A stretch of 64,000 bases of DNA from Bacteroidales bacterium (GTDB lineage: Bacteria; Bacteroidota; Bacteroidia; Bacteroidales; Tenuifilaceae), in contig JAQVYY010000014.1 of NCBI GenBank assembly GCA_028708425.1, forward strand, positions 1 to 64,000. Reading direction: 5' to 3'. Below are positions 1 to 8,930 of this stretch, piece by piece. Below the pieces are notes generated by a model. That model ran no database searches. It had not been told where the DNA came from and saw only the letters and a program-made list of their open reading frames with translations. The first letter of the stretch is position 1; the number at the start of each line of letters is the position of its first letter. The position numbers and the translations under genes are program-made.

Positions 1-189
1 TTACCCCCTATATACCCTGTAAAGATAAAATCAACTCGTCAAAAAAACAACCTATCAAAGAACTTATTTTGTTTATTTTATTAATGATCAGTATTTTGTG
101 CCAGTTTGTTAACTAAACGACATTGATATCAGAATATAAAAATTAGCAATACAAAGGTAAGTCGTCCACAGGTTACTCTCGACGGGAAT

Positions 190-2268
190 GTGAGTATTTA
201 CGGTAAACTCACTCTAAGTAAGGGGGTTGTACGTTCAACGTCATCTAATCTGCTAACCATTGAGAATAACGCTTCTGTTGAAGGGGCGTCACCGAGTAGC
301 TATATATATGGGCCGTTAAAAAAAGTAGGAAATCAAGCGTTCACTTTTGATATTGGTGATGCAAATTACTATAAACCTTTTAAAATTGAAGCCCCTTCAA
401 ATGGAACCGACGGGTTTTTAGCAGAATACTACAATGCCAGCCCTCACCCAGCATACGACACAACACTGCACGAAGCAAGTATTACCTATATTAATAAATG
501 CGAGTACTGGACATTGGATCGAACCGCAGGCACGTCAGATGTTAATGCCACACTATATTGGGACGTTAATAGCTGCTGTATTGCTAACTTAACAAACTTA
601 GGGGTTGCTGTTTGGAGTGGAAGCCAATGGGATGATAACGGAAACGGTGGAACAACAGGCACCACAGCAGAAGGAAGTATTAAAACTGGAACAGCTATTT
701 CGACCAACAGCAATGTAATAACCTTTGCTAACTCACTACCCATAGTTTCATTTAGTGGGCTTGCTGCTGAGTATTGCGAAGATCTGGGTAATGTTCTTTT
801 AACAGGTTTGCCAAAAGATGATGTACAGGAATTTTCGGGCCCCGGTATTACAGATAATGGGGATGGGACGGCTACATTCTCCCCGTCTGGTGCAGGTGCA
901 GGAACTCACACTATAACCTATACATATATAAACTCAGCTTCAGGCTGTTCCAATTCATCATCTCAGTCGGTAGAAGTTTTAGCTCGACCAACGGCCAACA
1001 TGTTTGGTACAACTTCGGTATGCTCAGGCGCAAATGCCGAGCTATCCATATTATTTACCGGGGCTTCACCCTATGACTATACCTATACCGATGGGACCAA
1101 TTTTTTCTCAGGGACTACATCGGATAATCCCTTCGAGTTTTTAACATCAAATAGCGGAACATACTCCGTTACCGCTTTGAAAGATGCAAATGGATGTGTT
1201 GCCAATAATTTTGGGACCTCTGCTGTAGTTGACCAGTATACACCACAAGGTAAACCAACCATTACAACATCGGGAATTACAACGTTTTGCCAAGGGGGAA
1301 GCGTTACTTTATCATCATCAGTCAGCCCCACATTTTACCTATGGTCAAATGGGGAAACAACACAAGATATTCAGGTAACGGAATCGGGAAAATTCTCGGT
1401 GCAAACGCGCGATGCAAATGCTTGTGTAAGTGAATGGTCCGATGAAACCGAAGTGGTTGTGAATCCTTTGCCGGGCAAAGCAGGCCGGCCCTCGGGCGAA
1501 AATACGCTTTGTCAGTACCATGGTCCCCAAGTGTACACCACCCCTGGAGCCGCTGATGCTATTGCAACCGAATATGTGTGGGTGTTAAGTCCTGGTGATG
1601 CGGGTACAATTACTGGAAATACAACATCGGCAACGGTTAACTGGGACGATGCTTTTACCGGTGTTGCCACAATCACTGTCCAAGGAAATAATGCCTGTGG
1701 ATCAGGTCCGGTATCAAATCCTTTATCCGTTACTATAAATAGTGCTCCATTAGTAAATTTAGGGGATGATCGAAGCGTATGCGGTTCGGAAGTATTGGAT
1801 GCCGAAAACCCGGGTTCATCTTACTTATGGTCAACAGGAGCTGTGAGTCAAACAATTACAGTTTCTACCACAGGAACCTATTGGGTGAGGGTAACCTCTG
1901 GAAACGGATGCGTTGCCAGGGATACGGTTTCAATTACTGTACACGCCATTCCAACCTTTACCACACATCCGCTAAGCCAGATTTTGTGCGAGGGACAAAC
2001 ATTGAATTTAAGTGCTACTGTCTCTGGTTCAGTTTCGTCATACTCGTGGGAGAAGGATGGGGTGGTAATTTCAAATGGAGGAAATGTTTCAGGAGCCGAT
2101 ACTAATCATCTGGTAATAACGAATACAGTGCCTGCCGATGGAGGCAATTACACTTGCGTTATTACAAGTTTTTGTGGTAGCTCAACAAGTAATCCTGCGG
2201 TTATTGAAATTTATAAAGAACCAACAACCGGGGCCATATACCATATCCCAAATAATTGGGGATTTTAA
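190..2268 (+). CDS. Ig/PKD-like repeat surface protein, N-terminus missing
   Basis: The protein is built of repeated beta-sandwich (Ig/PKD-like) units rich in Gly, Thr, Ser and paired Cys, as in large secreted adhesins of Bacteroidota. A typical repeat phrase is Y-x-W-S-N/T-G followed by T-Q-x-I-x-V, near residues 385 and 555. The only start is a GTG at 190. The frame is open back to 127 and reads like the middle of a surface-protein domain (PQVTLDGNV then SIYGKL). There is no signal peptide, so the true N-terminus is probably lost; bases 1-126 look non-coding. The protein ends in TTGAIYHIPNNWGF, which resembles the end of the secreted protein at 55538-56494. No type A or type B T9SS sorting domain is visible. 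The exact function is unknown; export and adhesion are inferred. It may be a fragment of a rearranged gene. Confidence 0.6.
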   Translation: MSIYGKLTLSKGVVRSTSSNLLTIENNASVEGASPSSYIYGPLKKVGNQAFTFDIGDANYYKPFKIEAPSNGTDGFLAEYYNASPHPAYDTTLHEASITYINKCEYWTLDRTAGTSDVNATLYWDVNSCCIANLTNLGVAVWSGSQWDDNGNGGTTGTTAEGSIKTGTAISTNSNVITFANSLPIVSFSGLAAEYCEDLGNVLLTGLPKDDVQEFSGPGITDNGDGTATFSPSGAGAGTHTITYTYINSASGCSNSSSQSVEVLARPTANMFGTTSVCSGANAELSILFTGASPYDYTYTDGTNFFSGTTSDNPFEFLTSNSGTYSVTALKDANGCVANNFGTSAVVDQYTPQGKPTITTSGITTFCQGGSVTLSSSVSPTFYLWSNGETTQDIQVTESGKFSVQTRDANACVSEWSDETEVVVNPLPGKAGRPSGENTLCQYHGPQVYTTPGAADAIATEYVWVLSPGDAGTITGNTTSATVNWDDAFTGVATITVQGNNACGSGPVSNPLSVTINSAPLVNLGDDRSVCGSEVLDAENPGSSYLWSTGAVSQTITVSTTGTYWVRVTSGNGCVARDTVSITVHAIPTFTTHPLSQILCEGQTLNLSATVSGSVSSYSWEKDGVVISNGGNVSGADTNHLVITNTVPADGGNYTCVITSFCGSSTSNPAVIEIYKEPTTGAIYHIPNNWGF

Positions 2269-2343
2269 AATCTGCAAGTTCCAAAGCCTGGATTGAGTCA
2301 ACCCTTGGGCGGATGTTCTGAAATTCTCCTTTTCTGTAATATT

Positions 2344-2491
2344 AGCCCCAGTTAATCATTCGAATAATTGCTGTTTCCAACAGCAACTAAGCCTCACAAA
2401 CAATTTTGGGAGACAAAATTGGGCTCTACTATGTCCGTGTTACCCGCATTTGCATTCATCGCTAATAAATTTGATGAATAATGCGGGTTAA
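2344..2491 (+). repeat. TTAA-ended palindromic element, copy 1
   Basis: Member of the roughly 150-bp family described in the findings. It starts with a degenerate hairpin around ATTCGAATAAT, continues with GCTG/CAGC and CCCAAAATTGGGC-like arms, and ends in a long stem whose arms are ACCCGCATT and AATGCGGGT. It lies between the convergent ends of the surface-protein gene and kamE, where it could also act as a terminator. Confidence 0.8.
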
Positions 2492-2506
2492 ATAATGTAT
2501 GGTTTG

Positions 2507-3295
2507 TTACTTCTTATTCCGACGTACAAACTCCTGCACAACGAAGGAGGCAACATCATCGGCGTAGGTGTTCATCCCAAAACCAGCGTCGTAACCCAGC
2601 TCTTTGGCAAGCTCGTGGTTTAAACGAGGGCCACCGCAGCAAAGGATAACCTTGCTTCGCAAGCCTTCAGCCTCAAGCATCTCAACCAGTTCCACAAGAT
2701 TCTTAATGTGTACATCCTTTTGGGTAACCGTTTGCGAAACCAGAAGAGCATCGGCTTTTAGCTCAATAGCTTTGGCAATAAACTCATCGTTTGGCACTTG
2801 GCTGCCTAGGTTATAGGCCTCAAACCCTTCGTAACGCTCCAAACCAAAATGCCCTGCATAACCCTTCATATTCATAATGGCATCAATACCTACGGTATGG
2901 GCATCGGTTCCGGTGCTAGCACCAACTATTACCAATTTCCGACCAATATTCTCCTTCACGTACTCATCGGTTTGAGCCATATCCCAAGTTGTAGATTCAA
3001 CCTTTGGAACATGTATAGAGGTGAAGTCAACGGTGTGTACGCAGCTACCATAGCAGTTAAAAAAGGTGAACCCTTTGGTTAGCTCTTTGTAAAAAACCAC
3101 CTGTGGGTCTTCGAAGCCCATTTTTTTCATTAGCTGCTTTGCCGCTTCAATAGCCTCGTTTCCAGAGGGAACAGGAAGGGTAAAGCTCACCTGAGTTTTA
3201 CCGTCGTTCATTGTATCGCCGTATGGCTTTGTTTTCTTGAGATCTTGCGTTGTATCAAAGCTACGCTCCTCCATCGAATATAATCCTTCGCTCAT
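2507..3295 (-). CDS. kamE: D-lysine/beta-lysine 5,6-aminomutase, beta subunit
   Basis: This is the cobalamin-binding subunit of lysine 5,6-aminomutase. The enzyme moves the terminal amino group of beta-lysine to give 3,5-diaminohexanoate. The base-off B12 motif D-x-H-x-x-G is present at Asp131-His133-Gly136. Lys144 sits exactly where the family's PLP-binding lysine lies (His133 and Lys144 of the beta subunit in the clostridial enzyme). The length of 262 residues is normal. The gene directly follows kamD, 24 bases apart on the same strand, and is the last gene of the lysine island before a convergent gene. Confidence 0.95.
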   Translation of the reverse strand: MSEGLYSMEERSFDTTQDLKKTKPYGDTMNDGKTQVSFTLPVPSGNEAIEAAKQLMKKMGFEDPQVVFYKELTKGFTFFNCYGSCVHTVDFTSIHVPKVESTTWDMAQTDEYVKENIGRKLVIVGASTGTDAHTVGIDAIMNMKGYAGHFGLERYEGFEAYNLGSQVPNDEFIAKAIELKADALLVSQTVTQKDVHIKNLVELVEMLEAEGLRSKVILCCGGPRLNHELAKELGYDAGFGMNTYADDVASFVVQEFVRRNKK

Positions 3296-3319
3296 ATTTT
3301 CTGTGTCTTTTTTGCGATT

Positions 3320-4876
3320 CTACTTACGATTTTTCATTAGCTCAATAAATGGGTTACTGTAGTTTGCACCCCGCTCAACAACCCCTGCAAGGCCTTTACC
3401 TCCAGTTTTTGGACGTTTAATATCGGCAAATTTACCCTGCTCAAGCGCATTAAACAAACCCTCCTGCTGAAGGGCCTCAAGCAGCTCAACCGTTTTATCT
3501 AGTACCTTTTTGGCTCGTTTACGAATCATTCCATCCTCTTTAAACTCAACCTCATCGCCAATGTTCTTCATATTATTGAAGATATACTTTGCGTTCTCAA
3601 TGGCTAGGTAGCGATCCGACATGAACGGTGTATGAATAGCCTCGGTGAGCATACCCAAAAGCTGAATTCCCTGACCAGTCCAAATTGCAATCTGGTTGAA
3701 AAGGGCATCCTGGATATGGCCACGGAAAATGTTCCCGGTCTTAAATTTTGTGGGAGGCATATACTTAAGCGGTGCATCGGGGAAAATTTCGCGGGTCATT
3801 TGGGCCTGTGCCAACTCGTAAAGGAAACCATTCTCCATTTCCGGATCCATTTCGAAAGCGTGGCCCAATCCCATCTGCTCTGGTGGAATAGCAGCAATTA
3901 GTGCCAGCTGCTCATTAATAAAGTCCGATGCTAAAACCGTATGAGCCTCCTCATAAGCATCGGCTGTTGTAAGGTAGTTATCCTCGCCGGTATTAATAAT
4001 TACACCTGCATACCCGTTGATAATACGTGAGAAGTATTGGTCAACCATGGTGCGCTGCATGTTGATATCACGGAAGAGAATTCCGTAAAGGGCATCGTTC
4101 AGCATCACATCTAACCCTTCGAACGCACCCATTACAGCAATTTCGGGCATACATAAGCCAGAGCAATAGTTGCAAAGGCGAATATAACGACCAACCTCTT
4201 CGCCAACCTCATCCAGCGCTTTGCGCATAATGCGGAAATTCTCCTGAGTAGCAACGGTTCCTCCAAACCCTTCGGTAGTTGGGCCATAGGGAACATAGTC
4301 GAGCAAGCTCTGACCCGTTGTACGAATAACCGCTATAATATCGGCACCTTGGCGTGCTGCCGCTTGTGCCTGAACAACATCCTCGTAAATATTACCAGTT
4401 GCCACAATTACGTAGAGGTAAGGTTTTGGCCCCTCGCCTATGGTATTCAAATAGTTGTCGCGACGAGCCTTACGCGTTTTAATTCTATCAAGGCTTTCGT
4501 TAACTTTGGGCATAATGGCCGCATCAATTTTCTCCTTTGAATGAATTGGTAGGGTTGCTATATTAAGCTTACCCGATTCAACCTGCTCAGCAATTTGCTG
4601 TGGTGTTAAGCCCGTTTCGACCATGGCATTTCCGATATGAAAAATTGCTCCTTGTCCTAAAACACCGTTCTCTTTAAGAGAGTCGACAACCACATTGGGT
4701 AAAGGAATTTCATTATCATCAATCCCATCAATTCCCAACAACCGACAAAGGGTTCGCTCAACTGCTACCGTTGTGTAGTTATCCACAAAATTCTGAACAT
4801 CATCGGCAATATTCTTTGCGATATTCTTTGCGTATCCAATCTTCTCGAAATCGAGACCTAGCTTACTCTTTCGCAT
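3320..4876 (-). CDS. kamD: D-lysine/beta-lysine 5,6-aminomutase, alpha subunit
   Basis: The 518-residue protein is the large (alpha) subunit, a TIM-barrel protein that closes over the adenosylcobalamin and PLP held by KamE. Recognisable family stretches are KPYLYVIVATGNIYEDVVQA and the segment around QSLLDYVPYGPTTEGFGGT. It is encoded immediately upstream of kamE and 31 bases downstream of a MutS-like ATPase gene. The order ATPase, ATPase, kamD, kamE matches lysine-fermentation clusters of Firmicutes and Fusobacteria as I recall them. With KamE it performs the second step of lysine fermentation in the cytoplasm. Confidence 0.95.
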   Translation of the reverse strand: MRKSKLGLDFEKIGYAKNIAKNIADDVQNFVDNYTTVAVERTLCRLLGIDGIDDNEIPLPNVVVDSLKENGVLGQGAIFHIGNAMVETGLTPQQIAEQVESGKLNIATLPIHSKEKIDAAIMPKVNESLDRIKTRKARRDNYLNTIGEGPKPYLYVIVATGNIYEDVVQAQAAARQGADIIAVIRTTGQSLLDYVPYGPTTEGFGGTVATQENFRIMRKALDEVGEEVGRYIRLCNYCSGLCMPEIAVMGAFEGLDVMLNDALYGILFRDINMQRTMVDQYFSRIINGYAGVIINTGEDNYLTTADAYEEAHTVLASDFINEQLALIAAIPPEQMGLGHAFEMDPEMENGFLYELAQAQMTREIFPDAPLKYMPPTKFKTGNIFRGHIQDALFNQIAIWTGQGIQLLGMLTEAIHTPFMSDRYLAIENAKYIFNNMKNIGDEVEFKEDGMIRKRAKKVLDKTVELLEALQQEGLFNALEQGKFADIKRPKTGGKGLAGVVERGANYSNPFIELMKNRK

Positions 4877-4907
4877 AACTTTAATCTACCTTTATTGTTG
4901 TGTTTTT

Positions 4908-6353
4908 CTAATTAATATCCTTGCCTATATCTAACTCCTTTGATGCTTCAGAAAGTATATCAGCATCAATACCAAGTATTTGTGCAATTCGTAACGCCTC
5001 GTGCGGAACAGTACTTCCATCATCTTCAACTAGCGAGTAATCAATATATTCGCCAATATTTTCAACCGTAATCGATGCATCCTTACTCTTCTCCATAAAT
5101 CCCTTTACCCTGAGCTTACGGCATTGGGTGGTAAGTCCGCTATAATGGGTTGTAATTACTGCTCTTACGTTGCACCCATCCATAATGTTTGCCACAGCGC
5201 TTACAATTGCTCTTCCCTCGGTGGGATTGGTTGTACGAGCTAGCTCATCAATAAGCACCAATAGCCGTTTCTGCTTTTTACCCAGCTGCACAATGTTGTT
5301 TACCTTTAGCATCTCGGAGGCGTAGGAAGACAATCCGGATAGCTCCGATTGCTCGTCGGCAATGCTAAAGAGAATTTGCTCAACTAACACAATTTTGGCA
5401 CTGGTTGCTGGCACAAAAAAACCATACTGGCATAAAGCCTGACTGAGTGCCAACGTTTTTAGCAGTACCGTTTTACCCGCCATATTGGCTCCAGTAATAA
5501 GACAAGTTCCCTTATAAATGTCAATATCAATGGGCTGATACCGTTTTTTATCCTGCTCCAATGTTGCCTTAAGCTGTGGATAAAAAAGACCTTGATACGA
5601 TGTTATATCGCCCTTAACCTTGGGCATAACCAACTTTTCCGATATGGCCTGTTTAGCTTTGGTAATTAGTATATCAATGTTACCCACCACCGTAAGAGCC
5701 TTGTGTAGGGCGGGTGCAAAATTAAAAAGTTTATCCGATAAATCCTGTCGAACTCTATCTTCAATTTCGGTTATTTTATTCCTCAGCTCGTCCGACTGCT
5801 GCTGTAAAAGTGCGGATTCTTCATTATTTGTGTCGCCCTCGGAATCTTCTAGCAAGAATTCTAACCCGATCTGTTTTTTTCGTAACGGCCCAAGTTCCGG
5901 TGCAAAAGAGTTGTTTATATAGAAAGAGGGTATTCGAGCACCCTCAGGATCGAGAATCTCAATCACCTCCTCTAGGTTTGGAAGCTGTTCCCAAATAAAT
6001 TGAATGGGTTTAACCAACGTCCTAATGTCGTTGGCGATAAGCGCAAAGCTCTTGACCTCGAATAGTTCTATATCATTTAGAGTTAACTGATTCTGGATGT
6101 TTTTAATGGTTCCAATAATATCGCGTACGTGCGATATTTTTATGGTAACCTTGTCGAGAATTGCTCTGCTCTGCTCAACTTTTAACGCATTAACAGTTTG
6201 GTTTACCTGTTGCAAATGGTATTGAACATCCTCTGGATTAACCAAAAAAGGCGAAGCCAGCAACATACGATGGCCCAGCCCCGATTTTAAATCGAGCCTA
6301 TCGACCATGTAGCGTAATCCTGAAATTTCGGTTAGAGCCTTTTTAAGTTGCAT
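4908..6353 (-). CDS. MutS-like ATPase of the lysine aminomutase operon
   Basis: The 481-residue protein carries only the helical and ATPase parts of the MutS family. The Walker A motif is GANMAGKT near residue 290. A Walker B motif reads LLVLIDELARTTNPTEG, and a switch motif reads TTHYSGL. There is no mismatch-recognition domain and no MutS2 Smr domain, so DNA repair is unlikely. It sits between the second ATPase (2-bp gap) and kamD. This fits the accessory genes named kamB/kamC in other lysine clusters; I am not certain which name applies. A role in maintaining or reactivating the B12-dependent mutase is an inference from position and ATPase fold. Confidence 0.8.
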   Translation of the reverse strand: MQLKKALTEISGLRYMVDRLDLKSGLGHRMLLASPFLVNPEDVQYHLQQVNQTVNALKVEQSRAILDKVTIKISHVRDIIGTIKNIQNQLTLNDIELFEVKSFALIANDIRTLVKPIQFIWEQLPNLEEVIEILDPEGARIPSFYINNSFAPELGPLRKKQIGLEFLLEDSEGDTNNEESALLQQQSDELRNKITEIEDRVRQDLSDKLFNFAPALHKALTVVGNIDILITKAKQAISEKLVMPKVKGDITSYQGLFYPQLKATLEQDKKRYQPIDIDIYKGTCLITGANMAGKTVLLKTLALSQALCQYGFFVPATSAKIVLVEQILFSIADEQSELSGLSSYASEMLKVNNIVQLGKKQKRLLVLIDELARTTNPTEGRAIVSAVANIMDGCNVRAVITTHYSGLTTQCRKLRVKGFMEKSKDASITVENIGEYIDYSLVEDDGSTVPHEALRIAQILGIDADILSEASKELDIGKDIN

Positions 6354-6355
6354 TG

Positions 6356-7363
6356 TTATATCTTTTTTACATCATAAACTGGTATCTGCAGGGCTTCCTG
6401 CATAGCAGCTTTGAGCTCGTTGGAGTTCAAATTATACCCTTGGGGCGAAATAGGATTTATACAAACCGCCGCAAGCTTTGTTCTGTTTATCACCCTTACC
6501 TTACCCCCTTTTTTAATGAAAGAGTAGTAAACATTTGGCGAAGCAAATATCTTCGAAAAATCCTTAACCACCAACTCGATAGCATTTACATTTTTTTGCA
6601 TCCTCAGAAACTCGAACAGATAGTTGCTGGTTGCACCTGCAACGAATAGACGATTTCCGTATTTAAAAACCTGATCCTTTACTTTCTTCAACATAAAAAC
6701 GGAGGGTATATTCAAATCGTGCAGATTGTTGTCATTGTCAATTGCGATAATTCCTGAGTCGATACAATCGAGCTTCTGCTTCAGTTCTGGTTCAACCTCG
6801 GGCAGGTTTATTAGATCGTGAATAAATTTTGTTTTGCGTACCAGCACTGGCAAATTTGGAGAATATGCTGCTCCTGTGGTAAGAATCATGCCCTCGGTAA
6901 TGGCAGGTGATGCGAGGCTAAGCCTTGATAGGGAGCCATCGACAATGGTTAAATCGATATGGTATTTAGCCATACTAGCTATTAAATTCCTTAGGTTCTG
7001 CGTATCGGCGGGGCCCGAAAGTAGTACCTTATCAGAGGTTACCGCCCTGGCTATAACGAGGCGGCCAAGCGAGGTGTGGATATTGCTAACATCCAGAATT
7101 TCGGAAGTAATTCGGCGCTGTAGGTAGTGCTTTTCGGTGGAAATAAAAATCATTCCCTGATGAATGCGAATCTCAGGTTTAGGAGTATCGGTAACTATAT
7201 CGCGACTTTCACCATCAATCCCTATGGATGTAAGGGCTATCCGCTTATCCATATTCTTTAATCGACCCAGAATATAGTTAAGGGTTTCCGTTTTGCCGGT
7301 ATTCTTCTCGAGCCCTACAATTGATAGGCTTTTGTAGGTGAGCACATCTTCAATGAATGGCAT
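6356..7363 (-). CDS. P-loop ATPase/GTPase-like accessory protein of the lysine aminomutase operon
   Basis: The 335-residue soluble protein begins with a P-loop, GLEKNTGKT near residues 17-25, followed by a Rossmann-like nucleotide-binding region. Its middle part contains TIVDGSLSRLSLASPAITEGMILTTGA (given here as two overlapping pieces, TIVDGSLSRLSLASPAI and ITEGMILTTGA). This resembles the family found next to the MutS-like gene in lysine 5,6-aminomutase clusters. The stop lies 2 bp from the start of the MutS-like gene, which suggests translational coupling. No membrane segments are seen. The function is not established by the sequence. Together with the MutS-like partner it may load cofactor or reactivate KamDE. 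Confidence 0.7.
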   Translation of the reverse strand: MPFIEDVLTYKSLSIVGLEKNTGKTETLNYILGRLKNMDKRIALTSIGIDGESRDIVTDTPKPEIRIHQGMIFISTEKHYLQRRITSEILDVSNIHTSLGRLVIARAVTSDKVLLSGPADTQNLRNLIASMAKYHIDLTIVDGSLSRLSLASPAITEGMILTTGAAYSPNLPVLVRKTKFIHDLINLPEVEPELKQKLDCIDSGIIAIDNDNNLHDLNIPSVFMLKKVKDQVFKYGNRLFVAGATSNYLFEFLRMQKNVNAIELVVKDFSKIFASPNVYYSFIKKGGKVRVINRTKLAAVCINPISPQGYNLNSNELKAAMQEALQIPVYDVKKI

Positions 7364-7453
7364 CGCCCCTATTTATTATTATGGTATAAAAACACGAAAA
7401 CACATTTTGCATATCAAGGCTGAAGCAAAATGTGTCATCGTACTAAAAACTAT

Positions 7454-8710
7454 CTAATGATGATTCCGTTTATTACGTCTTAATTCTTTAGGTTCTATAG
7501 AAATCTTATCACCATGCATTAAACCAGCAATACCATCCTCAAATTTCTTGCTCTTGCAATCCTCGCACTGGCAATCGTTCACGTAGTCAGTTGGTTCAGT
7601 ATAGGATGCAATAACACCCTCGAAGTTACGAAGAATAATTTTACCTGGCATTTGCGATACAACATACTGGGGCATAACCGGTGTTTTGCCACCACCACCA
7701 GGAGCATCAACCACAAAGGTTGGAACGGCAAAACCTGATGTATGGCCACGTAGGCTTTCGATAATTTCAAGACCCTTTGAAACGGGTGTTCTAAAATGTT
7801 CTAATCCCATTGAAAGGTCGCACTGGTAAATATAGTATGGGCGCACCCTTATCATAACCAGCTTGTGAACCAATCGTTTCATGATGTTTGGGCAATCGTT
7901 TACTCCACGGAGTAAAACCGATTGGTTGCCCAATGGAATACCCGCATTTGCCATTTTTGCACAAGCTTCGGCACTTTCTGGAGTAATCTCATTAGCATGG
8001 TTAAAGTGGGTATTTAGCCAAACGGGGTGATATTTTTTGAGTGTATTTACCAAATCGTTGGTAATACGCTGGGGTAGAACCACGGGTGTACGACTTCCAA
8101 TACGAATTATCTCAACATGAGGGATTGCGCGAAGGCGCTTAACAATATCTTCCAGAACCTCATCGCTAACTAACAAGGCATCGCCACCCGAGAGGAGCAC
8201 ATCGCGTACCTCAGGGTTATTGGCAATATATTCTATTCCCTTATCGATATTATTCTTTGGTAATGCCGCATCGTTTTGCCCAGCAAATCTACGTCGGGTA
8301 CAATGGCGGCAATACATTGAGCACATATCGGTAATTAGGAAAAGAACCCTGTCGGGATACCTGTGGGTTATTCCTGGAACAGGTGAATCCTCGTCCTCGT
8401 GCAGCGGGTCAAGTAAATCGGCTGACGATTGGTGTGTTTCTAGTATAGAAGGAACAGCTTGTTTTCTAACTGGACAATTAGAGTCGTTTGGGTCGATAAG
8501 AGATAGATAGTATGGTGTAATTGCCATACGAAGAGTTTGAAGAGACTTACGGATACCCTCCTCCTCTTCGGAAGTTAAATTAATATACTTTTTTAGCTCT
8601 TCAAGCGTTTCGATGCGATTACGAACCTGCCATCTCCAATCGTTCCACTCGCTATCTGTTACGTTAGGAAAAAACTCCTTACGCCGGCTTTTATCTTCAA
8701 TTTTATTCAT
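7454..8710 (-). CDS. kamA: L-lysine 2,3-aminomutase
   Basis: This radical-SAM, PLP-dependent enzyme converts L-lysine to L-beta-lysine, the first step of the 3,5-diaminohexanoate pathway. The 4Fe-4S motif C-x3-C-x2-C is at Cys130, Cys134 and Cys137. The PLP lysine is Lys342 in APGGGGKTPV. The structural zinc cysteines of the family are present as Cys273 and Cys380, Cys382, Cys385. The 418-residue length is typical. It lies between kdd and the two accessory ATPase genes, with 220 bases upstream that contain no gene, so it may have its own promoter. Confidence 0.96.
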   Translation of the reverse strand: MNKIEDKSRRKEFFPNVTDSEWNDWRWQVRNRIETLEELKKYINLTSEEEEGIRKSLQTLRMAITPYYLSLIDPNDSNCPVRKQAVPSILETHQSSADLLDPLHEDEDSPVPGITHRYPDRVLFLITDMCSMYCRHCTRRRFAGQNDAALPKNNIDKGIEYIANNPEVRDVLLSGGDALLVSDEVLEDIVKRLRAIPHVEIIRIGSRTPVVLPQRITNDLVNTLKKYHPVWLNTHFNHANEITPESAEACAKMANAGIPLGNQSVLLRGVNDCPNIMKRLVHKLVMIRVRPYYIYQCDLSMGLEHFRTPVSKGLEIIESLRGHTSGFAVPTFVVDAPGGGGKTPVMPQYVVSQMPGKIILRNFEGVIASYTEPTDYVNDCQCEDCKSKKFEDGIAGLMHGDKISIEPKELRRNKRNHH

Positions 8711-8930
8711 AAGGCTTATATTTAATAGATTGCTAATTTCTTTCGTTTCTTTGAAATAGTAAAGATTATTTCTGCGTGCCTATTAAGGTAGCCATAATCA
8801 ACTATCATTATAATGCCCCTTAGGAGCATAGTTTTAGCCAATGTTTATATCTGTTCAGGAGTTTTAGGGTTCTTACCTGTTCCTTCACTAATTATTCGCC
8901 TGTAAAATTAGCTTGTATAAATAGGCCGAA

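Noticed and set aside
8711..8930. Possible riboswitch or small RNA upstream of kamA
   Set aside because: No cobalamin-type or lysine-type conserved core could be recognised; the gap shows only AT-rich sequence.
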